Both the position numbers and the translations under genes were made by a program. Under the pieces are notes generated by a model, which made no database searches, had not been told where the DNA came from, and saw only the letters and a list, made by a program, of their open reading frames with translations. This document shows positions 61,481 to 64,000 of a stretch of DNA of 64,000 nucleotides, piece after piece (position 1 is the stretch's first letter; each line of letters starts with the position of its first letter). The DNA lies in the NCBI GenBank assembly GCA_036365515.1, contig CM070874.1, positions 63,755,583-63,819,582 of the forward strand, given 5' to 3'. The stretch comes from Torymus aiolomorphi (taxonomy: Eukaryota; Arthropoda; Insecta; Hymenoptera; Torymidae).

Positions 61481-63480
61481 TAACTGTGAGTATTATATTA
61501 TAGGATTTTATGTTGTTTTTTTGGGAATATATTATTTTCAGATTTATAATGATTTGGTGGATATAATTTAAACAATCGAGATAGTAAACGTCATTTCGTT
61601 CAAAATTTAATAATATTAAAAGTCTTCTTTTGATACTTTTAGTCGAAATAATGAATAGATAGGTTGACAGATATCCGTATTATTTGCTCAAAATAACTCG
61701 AAATGAAGTATACAGATATTAAACGTCACGAATAGAACAAGTTTTTTTTTCACACTGACAACTATTTCCAAAGCCTTCGTTGAAAAAAAACATATTATTT
61801 TCGCTACTGCGCTACTTGCGGTCGGATCGAAATCCCAATATTAATGGGCTGGGAAAATTTCGTGGAAGAGATCCCCATTGTGATAATTTCAATTTCGATG
61901 GTGTACATGACATCAGGAGTTTATTCGATATTTTGGTTCAACTACTCGTTTTCGCTGCTATTGTGTTCGGTTTCGGCTATCGCGATGCATGTTCCAAGTG
62001 CCGCTGAAAATTCGTATCGATGCGAGATTATTTTATTTTATTTTATACGTAAATACCGATATTTTATTTGATCGAAATTTCGATATATTCTGACGTGCCA
62101 TCGTCTCCTTTTTTTAACGAAATCAAAGTTTGCTACATATAAATACGGAAAGGTTTTAATTAAGTAATAAAGTGAATGAAATAAATTCACCTATTTTTCT
62201 GAGTTTTCTGATATCGAAATTGTTTATTACCTGTTTGATAATATATTAAAAACATATTATACAGTTTTTATTATTTATTTTGAGTATATATTTTCGTAAT
62301 CCCATGCTCTTTCAGAAAGTAATGAAACAGTTATTATTTATTCAGTATAGTTCAAAATCTGAAGTTTACTCAGTCCCAACCGCTGCTCATATCAGAACTT
62401 AAGTTGACAAGAAATTAAAGGATATATGGACTTAGACTTAATCACTGAACTTACTCTAATTACTGCGATATAGGCAAAAGTTTGTTCAAACCCTATCAAA
62501 TATTGATAGAAGAGACTCATAGCTTAGCGCGTTTGAGAAGAATTAAGGTGGATTCCATATGCATCGTCACGAAGGCTCTAGAAGTTAACGTCTCTAAAGA
62601 AGAAATTCCATAAGTAGTAAAAGATGATTTCTATTAATAATAAAACAACCCTATTTTTGTTTCTATATATTTTAAGATTCGATACCAGTTCAAAAGTCCC
62701 TAGTTAACTCTCGTTAAAACAAATTCAATTCTACATTCAAAATTAGTGTTTCGCATGATTATCGAGTAAACAATAAAACGTCGTAATAGCAGAGACTAAT
62801 ATTAACATATTAACACTGTATCACTTTATCTACATTATTTTTGTTTAAACGATCATAAAATCATTAGAAGTACAGTAGAAGAAATATCACACTTCTCAGA
62901 ATTTATTGTCTTTGCAAGTTACAAAAGATAATTCAAACCTACATTTTCTGTAAAAGTATTAAAAGTAGAAAATTTTATAAATCAGAACTTAAGAAAATTC
63001 AATACAGTCGATAAAAAGAGTCGATTAGCAAAGCAAAAAACATCGTTAAAGATGTATTAGGCAATTACTGTTTCACTGCTCATCTGTAATGCTCCTGATT
63101 ACTATGACCCAATCGACTGGAATACAGACGTAATTGCGTCCTGTTTCACATTAACTTTTAACGAGCATCCAAGGCTCTTTGTGAGAAACTTTCTTCGCTC
63201 TTTCAATAAAACATTGTTTTCCGTTTTTTTGTTAATGTTTCGCGTAATCCATCGAGTACTTTGGAAGAGATACTTACTACATAAGAGAAAAAATTATAAA
63301 TAGAGTTCAACTATTGTCAAAATTCAAATCTCATTATTGCTTTGTAAATTGTTACGAGGAGTTGAATAAGTTACAACTACAACAACATATATTTTTTTTA
63401 ACTTTCAAACTCCTGGCCTAATGAATTATTTAATATAATAGCACGATCGATAAAACCCGGACATCATTCAGCATTTATTC
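61481..63480. other. Long AT-rich valley
   Basis: About 2 kb of AT-rich sequence, the longest stretch here with neither island nor recognised element. I see no gene, RNA or repeat. Confidence 0.5.
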
Positions 63481-64000
63481 CAACTAACAAAAACTGTTTT
63501 ATGTAAACACCCTACATACATGTACATATAGTTGAATTGAAATATTTCGCAATTTACAATGTAATTATACAGCACCGACTCTCTCCCCGTTACACCTCTA
63601 CACCACTTAAATCAATACAATGAATATTCAATAAATAAGTAAACATGCGGCATGCAAATTGCGCGCATTAACAAACGAAATGGCGAATCTGCATGAAAGA
63701 ATTACAGAAGGAAATAAATAACCATGTAACGCCTTGGCCTGGAAAACGGAAAACAAAAACAAAAAAGCCAACCACACGCGCCGAATAAAATCCTCGGGGG
63801 CAAAAAGTTCATTTCTCTCCTTCAGCGCAGTCCGGCGATTAGTCTCCTTCGTCGCCGCGTGCCCGACCTTGCAATTGACAACGGTCGCCCGCTGCTGCTG
63901 GTGTGAATTTCTCCCCATCAGTCTCTTTTCTCGCCGCCAAAAAAAAAAGGAGAGAACCGACTGAAAGTTCGATTTGGAAAATGGAAAAAGGGATCGCCGC
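63481..64000. other. GC/CpG island 29, left part
   Basis: C/A-rich left flank (63560-63620) entering a CpG-richer core (63770-63960), cut by the window end. No gene supported. Confidence 0.5.

Overview
The window reads as gene-poor nuclear DNA of an arthropod, most likely a hymenopteran (parasitoid-wasp type). The pointers are a mellifera-subfamily mariner, abundant undepleted CpG, dense (CT)/(GA) and (TA) microsatellites, and many small TA-flanked inverted-repeat elements. This taxonomic call is inference from composition and repeats, not a database result. I found no host protein-coding exon, rRNA or intact tRNA gene that I can defend. The only recognisable proteins belong to transposable elements.

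Layout: the background is a quasi-regular alternation of AT-rich valleys and about 29 GC/CpG-rich islands, mostly 0.6-1.5 kb long with centres roughly 1.1-2.5 kb apart once inserted elements are subtracted. Most islands have the same dyad-symmetric strand bias: a C/A-rich left flank, a CpG-rich core, and a G/T-rich right flank. (CT)n tracts and poly-C runs tend to sit left of centre and (GA)n tracts right of centre. This unexplained 'chiral island' architecture is the most unusual large-scale signal here. It resembles, at very small scale, the skew jumps known around replication origins or divergent transcription start sites.

Mobile elements lie in the AT valleys. They are a TA-flanked inverted-repeat element (9916-11829) carrying an inverted array of 90-bp repeats; a degenerate mariner (25657-26937) with intact ends; a TA-flanked long-arm element (36412-37808) containing a tRNA-like pol III promoter; and a near-complete non-LTR retrotransposon (about 39131-43781) with a PHD-finger/zinc-knuckle ORF1 and an endonuclease-reverse transcriptase ORF2. 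Several MITE-like elements also occur (8297-8857, 17332-17601, 45491-45617, 51627-51842).

Two points (19578/19579 and 46470/46471) have a good 3' splice site abutted directly to a good 5' splice site, the signature of a recursive (ratchet) splice point on the + strand. With the absence of exons, this suggests, without proving, that the window lies within a very long intron of a + strand gene. All seven frameshifts of the retrotransposon are single-base losses in homopolymer runs (or, at one site, an adjacent run), with no independent nonsense mutation. The element may therefore be intact in the organism and damaged only in the assembly.
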